Origin: Pseudoalteromonas rubra
Lineage (GTDB): Bacteria > Pseudomonadota > Gammaproteobacteria > Enterobacterales > Alteromonadaceae
DNA length: 64,000 bases
Direction of reading: 5' to 3'
Assembly: GCF_000238295.3 (NCBI RefSeq)
Contig: NZ_AHCD03000035.1
Location: forward strand, 186,001-250,000
The notes beneath the pieces were generated by a model, which saw only the letters and a list, made by a program, of their open reading frames with translations, was not told the DNA's origin and ran no database searches. Each line of letters opens with the position of its first letter. Position 1 is the first letter of the stretch. The translations under genes were made by a program, and so were the position numbers. Positions 51,246-59,465 of the stretch are shown here, piece after piece.

Positions 51246-51854
51246 ATGAAAGACGTTGCTGCTACACAAACATCGGAGCAACGTTTGCTCAGCGCTGAGC
51301 AACAGGCGCAGTTATGCGATTGGATGGATCGTATTGCAAACCAAAGAGACAGAAAAGCGTTTGCCTGCCTATTTAAGTGGTTTGCGCCAAAAGTGCTGCA
51401 TTTGGGTCGTCAACGATTTGGTGATGCAAGTCAGGCGCAGGAGCTTTTACAAGAAAGTATGGCAAACGTGTGGCGAAAAGCACATTTGTTTAACTCGGAG
51501 AAGGGCGCTGTAACTACTTGGATATACACTTTGGTTCGTAACCAGTCTTTCGATATGCTCAGAAAGATGCAGACCAACCGCGAAGATAATCTGAGTGAAG
51601 ATATTTGGCAGCAGCACAGCAACGAGCGTGATGACAGTGCCGAGTTCTCCGACCACCTCCTCGACAGGCAGCTTGTTGAATACGTTGAAAAGTTACCTGA
51701 AGAGCAAAAAAATGTCGTTAAGGGCATTTACTTCCAGGAACTGAGTCAGGAAGAGCTGGCAAATCAACTGGGGATACCTTTGGGCACAGTTAAGTCTCGG
51801 CTCAGATTAGCATTAGGTAAATTAAAGGCACACATGGGGGAGCATCATGATTAA
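51246..51854 (+). CDS. ECF sigma factor of the RpoE/ChrR type
   Basis: ATG 51246 with AGGGG six bases upstream; ATG 51195 would add 17 residues. 202 residues. Region 2 has the pattern ACLFKWFAPKVLHLG, AQELLQESMANVWRKAHLF and WIYTLVRNQSFDMLRKM; region 4 has LPEEQKNVVKGIYFQELSQEELANQLGIP and GTVKSRLRLALGKLK. Overlaps the ChrR-like gene by eight bases. In Rhodobacter the ChrR partner sigma directs the singlet-oxygen response, and Vibrio/Shewanella relatives behave similarly. The following operon is the usual target set. Confidence 0.92.
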   Translation: MKDVAATQTSEQRLLSAEQQAQLCDWMDRIANQRDRKAFACLFKWFAPKVLHLGRQRFGDASQAQELLQESMANVWRKAHLFNSEKGAVTTWIYTLVRNQSFDMLRKMQTNREDNLSEDIWQQHSNERDDSAEFSDHLLDRQLVEYVEKLPEEQKNVVKGIYFQELSQEELANQLGIPLGTVKSRLRLALGKLKAHMGEHHD

Positions 51855-52497
51855 ATACCACCCATCCGAACAAATCCTGCAATCTTATGTTCAAGGAGAA
51901 CTGTGTGCTTCGTTGAGCGTAGCCGTGAGTATGCACATAGATATGTGCCCGCAATGTCAGAGGTTGGCACATCAATTTGAAACAAGCTGTGCCCACAGCT
52001 TTATAGGCGAAGAAAGTGATCCACAGAACGAAGATAGCTGGGATGACCTGATTGCACAGATCACCAAGGATGCGCTTTTTGATGAAAGGCCAGCACCTGC
52101 ACCTCTTGAGATAGAGGTGAAAGGTGAACAATTCGTGTTGCCTTCCAGCTTACATAATGTTGGCCTCAGTGGGTGGCTGAAACTGGGTAAGCTGTCCCGG
52201 TCGAGGTTGGATCTGGGCGATGGCAAGCTACACGCAAGCCTTTTGCACATTGAAAAGGGAGGGAGTGTTCCTCAGCACACACACAAAGGATTTGAGTTAA
52301 CATTACTCCTGTCCGGCGAGTTCAAAGATGAAATGGACAACTACGTACCCGGAGATTTCATTATGCTTGACGGTGAACACGAGCACTCTCCGGTCGCTAC
52401 TGAATCGTGTTTATGCTTCACCCTAGCTGACGATGCACTGCATTTCAGTCAGGGCTTGAGCCAATTGTTCAATCCCATTGGTAAGTTGATCTACTAA
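51847..52497 (+). CDS. chrR: ChrR-family anti-sigma factor with C-terminal cupin domain
   Basis: 216 residues. N-terminal zinc anti-sigma segment with YHPSEQILQSYVQGEL and HIDMCPQCQRLAH (His, two Cys); the first His is at residue 5. C-terminal cupin: LHIEKGGSVPQHTHKGFELTLLLSGEF, then GDFIMLDGEHEHSP. In ChrR proteins the N-terminal domain binds the sigma factor, and the cupin domain is needed for release on singlet oxygen. Overlaps the sigma gene. Terminated at 52537-52564. Confidence 0.92.
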   Translation: MIKYHPSEQILQSYVQGELCASLSVAVSMHIDMCPQCQRLAHQFETSCAHSFIGEESDPQNEDSWDDLIAQITKDALFDERPAPAPLEIEVKGEQFVLPSSLHNVGLSGWLKLGKLSRSRLDLGDGKLHASLLHIEKGGSVPQHTHKGFELTLLLSGEFKDEMDNYVPGDFIMLDGEHEHSPVATESCLCFTLADDALHFSQGLSQLFNPIGKLIY

Positions 52498-52501
52498 CCC
52501 A

Positions 52502-52523
52502 GAATTAAGTCGCGACTTAATTC
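52502..52523. repeat. Perfect 22-bp palindrome
   Basis: GAATTAAGTCG followed directly by CGACTTAATTC, five bases after the chrR stop. It can form a loopless cruciform or act as a binding site; it is separate from the terminator 14 bases downstream. Confidence 0.6.
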
Positions 52524-52536
52524 CTCCTTCGACTTG

Positions 52537-52564
52537 AGCACAAAGCCAGCCTTTGTGCTTTTTT
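52537..52564 (+). terminator. Rho-independent terminator after chrR
   Basis: AGCACAAAG pairs with CTTTGTGCT over a CCAGC loop, followed by TTTTT. It separates the sigma/chrR pair from the downstream operon. Confidence 0.9.
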
Positions 52565-52699
52565 CGTTTCTAGGGTACTGATTTCAGGCGCTTTCTATAA
52601 AAACCTGCTAATGTACTAAAGAGAATGACAGTATCCAGTGAATAGCTGCTACATACCTTTAAATCAGTCAGTGAAATGGGGGAGGAACCTTAACCTGAT

Positions 52700-52729
52700 T
52701 GATCTTATGCCGGTTTGAACACGTATTAC
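52700..52729 (+). promoter_or_regulatory. ChrR-type sigma-dependent promoter candidate P2
   Basis: TGATCT, 18 bases, TATTAC, with ACG before the TA, 29 bases upstream of the NTF2-like gene start. With P1 it shares TGATCT-N15-ACGTA-x-x-AC. It would drive the eight-gene operon at 52758-58900. Confidence 0.7.
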
Positions 52730-52757
52730 AGGACATAGTGACAGAAAGGATAAAGTA

Positions 52758-53243
52758 ATGACCGAACAACCAGACTGGCTCGACAATTTTGTAAGGATTT
52801 ACAATAAGCTAGACAGAGAAACCTTACATTTATTGGCAGAGATCTATCACCCCGACATACAATTTAGCGATCCGCTTCATGGGATCAATGGGCTGACCAA
52901 CCTGAGCACATACTTCAGCGATATGTACAGCAACGTGATTAGTTGCCAGTTTGATATTCACCACAACTTGTCGCAGGGCGATCAAGCCGCTTTGTACTGG
53001 ACAATGCGCTATCGTCACAACCGCCTTGGCAAGGGGCAGGAAATATTTGTTGAGGGCCACTCTTATCTCAAAGTTCAGGACGGCAAAGTAATAATGCACC
53101 GGGATTATTTTGATGCAGGTAGTTTGCTCTATGAACACATTCCACTAATGGGAATGGGGATACGTTGGTTAAAAGCCCGCGTGTCTGGCGAGCAAAGTGG
53201 TGATGCAGCGAACAAGGGAGCGCAGGCATGCCCGAAGTTTTGA
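52758..53243 (+). CDS. NTF2/SnoaL-like protein
   Basis: 161 residues; AGAAAGGA before the ATG. The first 120 residues match a cone-shaped alpha+beta NTF2-like fold: FVRIYNKLDRETLHLLAEIYHPDIQFSDPLHGI, and FDIHHNLSQGDQAALYWTMRYRHNRLGKG. Such proteins bind or isomerise small hydrophobic molecules. First gene of the ChrR-type operon; the stop lies 16 bases inside the SDR gene. Confidence 0.8.
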   Translation: MTEQPDWLDNFVRIYNKLDRETLHLLAEIYHPDIQFSDPLHGINGLTNLSTYFSDMYSNVISCQFDIHHNLSQGDQAALYWTMRYRHNRLGKGQEIFVEGHSYLKVQDGKVIMHRDYFDAGSLLYEHIPLMGMGIRWLKARVSGEQSGDAANKGAQACPKF

Positions 53244-53953
53244 TCACTGGCGCAAGTTCCGGAATAGGGCTGGCTCTGGCCAGACGTTATATTGAAGCCG
53301 GATACAAAGTGCACGTCTGCGGCCGTAGCAAAGAAAAACTCGAATCGGTGCTACCTGAATCAGAACATATCCGTCACTGGTGTTTTGATCTAAACGATAA
53401 AGCGGCAATTTTTGACTTAGCTGAACGTTTGCCGCCTTTAGACGGCATCATTCTCAATGCCGGAGGCTGTGAGTATATAGACGATGCACGTCACTTTGAC
53501 TCAGCATTGTTTGAGCGCATCATCAGCGTCAATTTAATTTCAGTCGGTTATTGTCTGGAAGCTTGGCTTGGTAAGCTTGCTCCAGGCGCTTTTTTGGTGT
53601 TTGTCAGCTCATCAGCCAGTTACTTGCCGTTACCTCGGGCGGAAGCCTATGGCGCGTCAAAAGCGGGCCTTACTTACCTGGCCAAAACACTGGATGTAGA
53701 TTTCGCAGGCAGTGGTATTCAGGTGAGCGTTGTCCACCCAGGTTTTGTAGATACGCCTTTGACGCAAAAGAATGATTTTCCGATGCCTTGTCAAATTACC
53801 AGTGAACAGGCTGCTGAACGCATTTTCAGGGGTGTGGAGAACAAGCAGTTCGATATTCACTTTCCACGCAGGTTTACCTATCTGCTCAAATTCTTTGGTT
53901 GGTTGCCACACACCGTTTGGCGCCGCCTTGCCGCAAAATGGATAAAAAGATGA
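53228..53953 (+). CDS. Short-chain dehydrogenase/reductase
   Basis: 241 residues. Classical SDR: TGASSGIGLALARRY at 7-20, ILNAGG near 77, catalytic Ser in FVSSSAS near 128, and YGASK with catalytic Tyr/Lys near 141. Cytoplasmic, NAD(P)-dependent; the substrate is unknown. Standard second member of the ChrR-linked operon in Alteromonadales and Vibrionales. Overlaps both neighbours. Confidence 0.9.
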   Translation: MPEVLITGASSGIGLALARRYIEAGYKVHVCGRSKEKLESVLPESEHIRHWCFDLNDKAAIFDLAERLPPLDGIILNAGGCEYIDDARHFDSALFERIISVNLISVGYCLEAWLGKLAPGAFLVFVSSSASYLPLPRAEAYGASKAGLTYLAKTLDVDFAGSGIQVSVVHPGFVDTPLTQKNDFPMPCQITSEQAAERIFRGVENKQFDIHFPRRFTYLLKFFGWLPHTVWRRLAAKWIKR

Positions 53954-55203
53954 AAAAAATAGCCGTCATTGGCAGTGGCGTTTCAGGTATGGTCTGTGCG
54001 AGATTGCTCAGTACCAGGCACGAAGTACACTTGTTTGAAAAAAGAGATCGTCTTGGCGGGCACACCGCAACAAAAGACGTAGAGTATCAGGGGCAAACCT
54101 ACCAGGTTGATACAGGCTTTATTGTTTATAACGACAGAACTTATCCAAACTTCATTAAGCTGATGGACAAGCTTGGGATCCAGGGGAAACCTACGGAAAT
54201 GAGTTTCAGTGTTCATAACAAGGACTCCGGCCTAGAGTACAATGGTCACGACCTCAATACCTTGTTCGCACAAAGACGAAACCTCTTCCGGCCCCGGTTC
54301 TGGCGTCTCATCCGGGAGATTGTGCGTTTTAATACATCAGCAAAACAGCGCTATGCCGACGACAATTTTTCTAGTCAGGAAACGCTAGGCACTTTTCTTG
54401 AAGCGAACAACTTCAGTGACTTTTTCGCAGAGCATTACATTTTGCCGATGGGCGCTGCTATCTGGTCTACTAGTCTACAGAAAATGAAAGAGTTTGAACT
54501 GAAGTTTTTTGTGCGATTCTTCTATCATCACGGTTTGCTGAACATCAGTGACAGACCGCAATGGTATGTGATCCCTGGTGGCTCGAAACAATATATTGCT
54601 CCACTATTACGGGGCCTTGAAGGCAATATTCATCTCAGTGCCGCTATATCCAAAGTCACGCGTGACAATGGCCGTGTCCAACTTCACTTTACAGACGAAG
54701 TCCGTGAATTCGATGAGGTGGTATTTGCGTGTCATAGTGATCAGGCCCTTAGTTTGCTGGGCGACCCAAGCTCGGATGAAACCAGTGTGCTTTCAGCAAT
54801 TCCCTACGCTCAAAATAGTGTGGTACTGCATACAGACACGCAATTATTACCAAAGCGTCGCCTTGCCTGGGCTGCCTGGAATTACCTGCTCGATAATAAC
54901 GAGTCCCGGCCAGCGGCGGTTACCTACAATATGAATATATTGCAGGGCATCGAGGCACCTTGCACATTCTGTGTCACTCTGAACCAGGAAATAGAACAGG
55001 ACAAGGTACTCGGCCACTATCAATATGCGCACCCTGTATTTAATACACAAAGTATGGCAGCGCAGCTGCGTCGAAAAGAAATTTGCGGGCAGGCACAAAC
55101 GCATTTTGCCGGTGCCTATTGGTACAACGGCTTCCACGAAGACGGCGTACGCAGCGCCGTCGATGTTGCTGCAAGGTTCGGTATTAGTCTGGACGATCTG
55201 TAA
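53950..55203 (+). CDS. FAD-dependent amine oxidase-like oxidoreductase (COG2907 type)
   Basis: ATG 53950 overlaps the SDR stop (ATGA); ATG 53938 is an alternative. 417 residues. FAD-binding N-terminus IAVIGSGVSGMVCARLLS and KRDRLGGHTATKDVE, then DTGFIVYNDRTYPNF and a typical C-terminal GAYWYNGFHEDGVRSAV. The group is related to amine oxidases and desaturases. In this operon it always accompanies DUF1365 and a cyclopropane synthase, so it probably acts on membrane-lipid acyl chains; that is inference. Confidence 0.9.
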   Translation: MKKIAVIGSGVSGMVCARLLSTRHEVHLFEKRDRLGGHTATKDVEYQGQTYQVDTGFIVYNDRTYPNFIKLMDKLGIQGKPTEMSFSVHNKDSGLEYNGHDLNTLFAQRRNLFRPRFWRLIREIVRFNTSAKQRYADDNFSSQETLGTFLEANNFSDFFAEHYILPMGAAIWSTSLQKMKEFELKFFVRFFYHHGLLNISDRPQWYVIPGGSKQYIAPLLRGLEGNIHLSAAISKVTRDNGRVQLHFTDEVREFDEVVFACHSDQALSLLGDPSSDETSVLSAIPYAQNSVVLHTDTQLLPKRRLAWAAWNYLLDNNESRPAAVTYNMNILQGIEAPCTFCVTLNQEIEQDKVLGHYQYAHPVFNTQSMAAQLRRKEICGQAQTHFAGAYWYNGFHEDGVRSAVDVAARFGISLDDL

Positions 55204-56015
55204 TGAGTGGTCATATGACGCAAACTTCACCTTTATATGTTGGTCAGGTAAGACATCGACGCTTTGCGCCTGTATATCACGGTTTTTCGTATCGCTTGTA
55301 CATGCTTTGTCTGGATGTTGACAGCGATGCTTTCACCCAGGCCGGTCAGGGTTTAATTGGTCCGCAATGGTATCGGCCGATCCGCTTTTGCCAAAAAGAC
55401 TACCTCAAAGGTGATCGCGGAACATTACAACAACGTATTAAAAACAAAGTCATAGAGCTTGGTGGGCAGTGGCCCGGCGGACGTGTCAAAGCGTTGGTTC
55501 AGGGACGTTGTCTGGGTTTGTACTTTAGTCCACTCAACGTTTACTTCTGCTACGATGAGCAGGGAAACTGCAATCTGATGCTGGCCGAAGTGAGCAACAC
55601 ACCGTGGAACCAGCGACACTACTATCTGGTGGATATTAGCGAGTCGCAAAGAACAGATAAGGCATTTCATGTGTCACCATTTATGTCACTGGATATGCAA
55701 TATCTGTGGCGCGTTAAAGCGCCTCCTGAAAATGGCTCCGGGCAGCTGTTGTTACATATAGAAAATCATGCCACGGCAGACCACGACTATAAACAACAGG
55801 GGACTTTGGTGAACGATAAACTCTTTGACGCCACTATGGCGCTCAAATCGAAGCCGCTCTCGTTGAGAAACTTACTTGGTCTGGGGTTGTGTGTGCCCTC
55901 TATGACATTGAAGATATGCCTGGCAATTTACTGGCAGGCCTTAAAACTTTGGGTGAAGCGTGTGCCGTTCATACCGCACCCCGAAACTCACTCTAACTGT
56001 AATAAAGCGAAGTGA
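55203..56015 (+). CDS. DUF1365 protein
   Basis: 270 residues, start overlapping the previous stop by one base. YVGQVRHRRFAPVYHGFSYRLYMLCLDVD at the N-terminus, NVYFCYDEQGN and FHVSPFMSLDMQYLW later are typical of DUF1365. Function not known. It regularly precedes cfa in ChrR-type operons, and a link to lipid modification is inferred. Confidence 0.9.
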   Translation: MSGHMTQTSPLYVGQVRHRRFAPVYHGFSYRLYMLCLDVDSDAFTQAGQGLIGPQWYRPIRFCQKDYLKGDRGTLQQRIKNKVIELGGQWPGGRVKALVQGRCLGLYFSPLNVYFCYDEQGNCNLMLAEVSNTPWNQRHYYLVDISESQRTDKAFHVSPFMSLDMQYLWRVKAPPENGSGQLLLHIENHATADHDYKQQGTLVNDKLFDATMALKSKPLSLRNLLGLGLCVPSMTLKICLAIYWQALKLWVKRVPFIPHPETHSNCNKAK

Positions 56016-56018
56016 TAC

Positions 56019-57296
56019 ATGGAACAAAATAGCCAAACCATCCCCAAGCCTGCCACGGCATCATGGTGGCATAGTTTAATGATCAATAAAGCCAGAGGAT
56101 TTATCTTTAAGCTGTTGGAAAATCTGGAGCATGATCGTCTCGAAATCATCGAAGGAAGTGAGAAGGTTGTGTTAGGTGCGATGCAGCCCAGGATCCATGC
56201 TACTATTTTCGTGTCCGATCCAAGCTTTTATCTGGATGTATTGAAAGGCGGTGGGATTGGTGCTGCCGAAGCATTTATCGATGGCAAATGGGGAAGCTCC
56301 GAGTTAACAAAGGTCATACGCATCTTTGCTTGTGCTCAGTCACAGCTGGACGAGCTGGAAGGTAAAATGTCCTGGCTGACTTCCCTTAAAAACCGCGTAT
56401 TTCATTTTGGCAATCGCAACAGCGAATCCGGTTCAAAACAAAATATACTGGCACATTATGACCTTAGCAATGATTTATATCAGTCGTTTCTTGATCCTAC
56501 TATGATGTATTCAAGCGCGGTCTTTGACACGCTTGAACAGTCACTTGAACAAGCGCAAAACAACAAGCTCAAGATTATATGCGATAAACTTGAGCTGAGT
56601 GAGCGGGATCACCTGTTAGAGATTGGTACAGGGTGGGGCGCATTTGCATTGTTTGCAGCCCAAAATTACGGTTGTAAAGTGACCACCACAACCATCTCAG
56701 ATGCACAGCATGAGTTTACAGCGCAGCGAATTAAATCAGCGGGCTTAGAGGGCCAAATCACTTTGTTAAAACAGGATTATCGGTTGCTGGAAGGCAAGTA
56801 CGATAAGCTGGTGTCTATCGAAATGATCGAAGCTGTAGGACACAGTTACATGGCTGGTTTTTTTGCAAAATGTAGCAGCTTGCTGAAGGATAATGGTCTG
56901 ATGCTATTACAAGCGATCACCATCGCAGATAAACGCTATGACCACTACAGAAACAATGTGGACTTTATTCAGCGTTACATATTTCCCGGTGGCTGCTTGC
57001 CATCCATAGCGGTGATGTCAGACCATCTCGCTACTCAAACGGACATGGTTGTGCGTGACATAGACGATATTGGCCTGCATTACGCACAAACACTCAAACG
57101 TTGGCGTGAGCAGTTTGAGCAGAATTGGCAACAGATCCGTACTTTTGGCTTTGACGAGCGATTCCGACGTCTGTGGCTGTTTTATCTACAGTACTGTGAA
57201 GGTGCTTTCTTAGAACGTGTTATAAGCACGCATCACCTGGTAGCTCGTAAGCCACGACATATTGGGGTGAATGATGCGCAATTTTTGGCTGATTAA
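56019..57296 (+). CDS. cfa: Cyclopropane-fatty-acyl-phospholipid synthase family methyltransferase
   Basis: 425 residues, three bases after DUF1365. N-terminal lipid-binding half, then the SAM domain: HYDLSNDLYQSFLDPTMMYSSAVF, LLEIGTGWGAFALFAA (SAM loop), VSIEMIEAVGHSYMAGFF and QRYIFPGGCLPS. Members convert unsaturated phospholipid chains to cyclopropane or furan fatty acids using SAM. In Rhodobacter, cfaA of this operon type is part of the singlet-oxygen response. The exact product here is not deducible. Confidence 0.9.
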   Translation: MEQNSQTIPKPATASWWHSLMINKARGFIFKLLENLEHDRLEIIEGSEKVVLGAMQPRIHATIFVSDPSFYLDVLKGGGIGAAEAFIDGKWGSSELTKVIRIFACAQSQLDELEGKMSWLTSLKNRVFHFGNRNSESGSKQNILAHYDLSNDLYQSFLDPTMMYSSAVFDTLEQSLEQAQNNKLKIICDKLELSERDHLLEIGTGWGAFALFAAQNYGCKVTTTTISDAQHEFTAQRIKSAGLEGQITLLKQDYRLLEGKYDKLVSIEMIEAVGHSYMAGFFAKCSSLLKDNGLMLLQAITIADKRYDHYRNNVDFIQRYIFPGGCLPSIAVMSDHLATQTDMVVRDIDDIGLHYAQTLKRWREQFEQNWQQIRTFGFDERFRRLWLFYLQYCEGAFLERVISTHHLVARKPRHIGVNDAQFLAD

Positions 57297-57786
57297 TCTC
57301 ATTATCTTTCAATCTGTGTGGTGGTTGTGCGCCATATTCACAGATCAGGCTGTGCCTTTGGTTGGGCTTTTGTTTTTGCTGCATTTTGCTCTTTCACCAA
57401 GCAGGAAAGCTGACGCCTGGAGCTTGTTGATTTTACCGCTTGGGTTGATTGTAGACCAATCGCTCTCACTTTTGGGGGTAATAAGTTTTGCGGACGGCTA
57501 TCAATGGCTACCACTGTGGCTTGCTTTGCTTTGGGGTCACTTTACGCTGACGCTTAACCATAGTCTGAGTTGGATGAGTCGCTATCACTTTGGCATACAG
57601 GGGGCACTTGGTGCGGTATTTGGCGCACTCAGTTATGTCGGTGGGATAAAGCTCGGTGCGCTGAACTCTGCACTCTCACTGACAAGTGTGTTTTTAATTT
57701 TTGCTGTTGTTTGGGCCGTCATTTTACCTTTGGCAGTACATCTCAACGGTCGAATGGGACAGCGTCTGGGAGAACAACATGTTTAA
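57271..57786 (+). CDS. DUF2878 membrane protein
   Basis: 171 residues; ATG 57271 or 57274. Five hydrophobic helices cover most of the sequence (residues ~4-19, 21-42, 46-70, 83-101, 113-163). The pattern matches DUF2878, a family found only in this operon context as far as I recall. Overlaps both the cfa stop (26 bases) and the next start (8 bases). Function unknown. Confidence 0.85.
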   Translation: MMRNFWLINLIIFQSVWWLCAIFTDQAVPLVGLLFLLHFALSPSRKADAWSLLILPLGLIVDQSLSLLGVISFADGYQWLPLWLALLWGHFTLTLNHSLSWMSRYHFGIQGALGAVFGALSYVGGIKLGALNSALSLTSVFLIFAVVWAVILPLAVHLNGRMGQRLGEQHV

Positions 57787-58366
57787 TGAATTGTGCAAAA
57801 CGCTAGTCGCGTTAGCGATGTTTTCAGTACCTTTATTCGTTCCACTGCAGGCAAGTGCCTCGACGGCAACACAATTGCCTACGCTAGAACTGCGAGGTAC
57901 AGCCGATTTACGCTATCTATTTTGGGATGTCTATTCAGCTGCACTGTATACCGGTGGAGAAGCATATAAGGCAGACCAGTTTCCACAGGTGCTGAGTTTA
58001 ACTTACAAACGCGACATAGAAGCGCAGGAACTGGTAGATGCCACGCGAGAACAGTGGCAAAAGCAAAAAATGGTGCTGGACAACGCTGAGCAATGGTTGA
58101 GACAACTTGTGCAACTCTGGCCTGACATACAAAAGGGCAACCAGCTCATTTTAGTCGTGGACAGCGATAAGCAAAGCCGCTTTTATTTTCGTCCTGAACC
58201 GGGTGCAGAGGTTAAAAGTGCCTTGTCAGAAGCAGAGCTGAAAACGTCTGCACGTTTTCTCGGAGCGATTAATGACCGAGCCTTTGGCCCTGCGTTCCTG
58301 GACATATGGCTATCAGAAAAAACCACAGAGCCAAAGCTGAGAGAGCAGCTCATTGGAAAAAGGTAA
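57779..58366 (+). CDS. Chalcone isomerase-like exported protein
   Basis: ATG 57779 with GGGAGAACAAC upstream. 195 residues. Signal peptide 1-24 (VALAMFSVPLFVPLQASA). ELRGTADLRYLFWDVYSAALY followed by LSLTYKRDIEAQELVDATREQW is the bacterial chalcone isomerase-like (CHI-like) signature. The fold binds fatty acids in other proteins; catalysis is not expected from sequence. Penultimate gene of the operon. Confidence 0.88.
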   Translation: MFNELCKTLVALAMFSVPLFVPLQASASTATQLPTLELRGTADLRYLFWDVYSAALYTGGEAYKADQFPQVLSLTYKRDIEAQELVDATREQWQKQKMVLDNAEQWLRQLVQLWPDIQKGNQLILVVDSDKQSRFYFRPEPGAEVKSALSEAELKTSARFLGAINDRAFGPAFLDIWLSEKTTEPKLREQLIGKR

Positions 58367-58372
58367 AACAAG

Positions 58373-58900
58373 ATGAAAGTATATTTGGCATTGCTGCTGA
58401 TTTTTACACTCAGTGGCTGTACCAGCAAAATCATTGCTGACTATAGCGAAACAAAGCCGGACCTGGCACTGGAGCAGTTTTTTAGTGGAGAGCTGACTGC
58501 TTATGGTATTGTCCTTGACCGAAGCGGTAATCTTACACGACGTTTTGAAGCCGATCTGATAGGCACCTGGGAGGGCAACAAAGGCGAGTTAAAAGAATGG
58601 TTTCGATTTGACGACGGAGAAAAGTCAACCAGAATCTGGCAGCTGGAAAAAGTCGCAGATAATCGCTACAAAGGCACCGCCGGAGACGTCATTGGCGTAG
58701 CGCAAGGAGAAACTGCGGGTTCGGCGTTATACTGGCGCTACCAATTGGAGATCCAATATCAGGGCTCCCCATTAGAAGTCACTTTGGACGACTGGATGTA
58801 CCTGGTGAATGATAAACGCTTGTTTAACCGTACTGAGATCATTAAATGGGGCTTCAAAGTTGGAGAAGTTATCCTAATTATAGAAAAACATGACAGTTGA
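58373..58900 (+). CDS. DUF3833 lipoprotein
   Basis: 175 residues. Lipoprotein signal with lipobox LSGC at 13-16. The family core begins LALEQFFSGELTAYGIVLDRSGNLTRRF and continues with DLIGTWEGNKGELKEWF, the DUF3833 pattern. Probably on the inner face of the outer membrane or the outer face of the inner membrane; last gene of the operon, six bases after the previous one, with a strong terminator after it. Confidence 0.9.
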   Translation: MKVYLALLLIFTLSGCTSKIIADYSETKPDLALEQFFSGELTAYGIVLDRSGNLTRRFEADLIGTWEGNKGELKEWFRFDDGEKSTRIWQLEKVADNRYKGTAGDVIGVAQGETAGSALYWRYQLEIQYQGSPLEVTLDDWMYLVNDKRLFNRTEIIKWGFKVGEVILIIEKHDS

Positions 58901-58920
58901 GTCTGGTTGTCGTGTTCACT

Positions 58921-58955
58921 AACAAAGGCCTGTATATCAGGCCTTTGTTCTTTTT
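58921..58955 (+). terminator. Rho-independent terminator after the ChrR-type lipid operon
   Basis: AACAAAGGCCTG pairs perfectly with CAGGCCTTTGTT over a TATAT loop, followed by CTTTTTA. Stem of 12 bp. Confidence 0.95.
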
Positions 58956-59412
58956 AGCTTATGACTGAAATCTGCTGGTTCTCGTATAAAGTTATGCTTG
59001 CCGGTCTCTACTAGTGCTTTACGCCACGAATATGTGCTTTTTGCTCACTGTTTTAATAGCGTAATGATTGCTATGGAGAAGCTGGAAAGCATCCGGCTTG
59101 TGGTTTTTATTATACCAGTTTGCTTAATCTTGAGGCGAGAAAATATAGTCGATAACACCGCTATCGCTGAGGCACCTAAATCCCTATAGGCGTGGCAAAA
59201 ATTTGTGAGCCTATGTCTATAAGATTCCGAATGAAAAATTTTAACGCTGTTAGCGTCCTATTTGCTCCTTCAAATAGACCAGGTATTGAGTGAAATTGGT
59301 ATTAGCCTAAAAGTGGTAACAGAGTGAATAATAGCAGTACGTTGCACAGCAAACTAAAAGCGAAAGCATGTGCATCGTTTTAGCTTGAAGCTGGTTCGAA
59401 GGTAGTCAAATA
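58956..59412. other. Intergenic region with the second repeat copy
   Basis: 457 bases between the operon terminator and fabA's terminator. It contains the MITE-like repeat at 59110-59304. No coding frame is credible; a 63-codon frame at 58998-59189 crosses the repeat boundary. Confidence 0.6.
59110..59304. repeat. Small repeat element, copy 2 (MITE-like)
   Basis: About 195 bases, inverted relative to 32208-32406 and of nearly equal length. Ends are TTATACCAGTTT and TGAAATTGGTATTA, matching each other as an imperfect inverted repeat. Internal landmarks in reverse order: TTGAGGCGAGAAAATA, GCTATCGCTGAG and CCTTCAAATAGACC. A short TATA/TAA flank may be the target duplication but cannot be confirmed. 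No coding capacity. Confidence 0.75.
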
Positions 59413-59443
59413 AAAAAAGCCCGTCTAATCTAGATGGGCTTTT
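59413..59443 (-). terminator. Rho-independent terminator after fabA
   Basis: AAAAGCCCGTCTA pairs with TAGATGGGCTTTT (one wobble) around a short loop; reading on the minus strand the stem is followed by seven T. It lies 22 bases past the fabA stop. Confidence 0.9.
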
Positions 59444-59465
59444 ACATCAGCGCGATTTAAATAGA

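Noticed and set aside
58998..59189. 63-codon open frame near fabA
   Set aside because: It runs into the MITE-like repeat and lacks a ribosome site.
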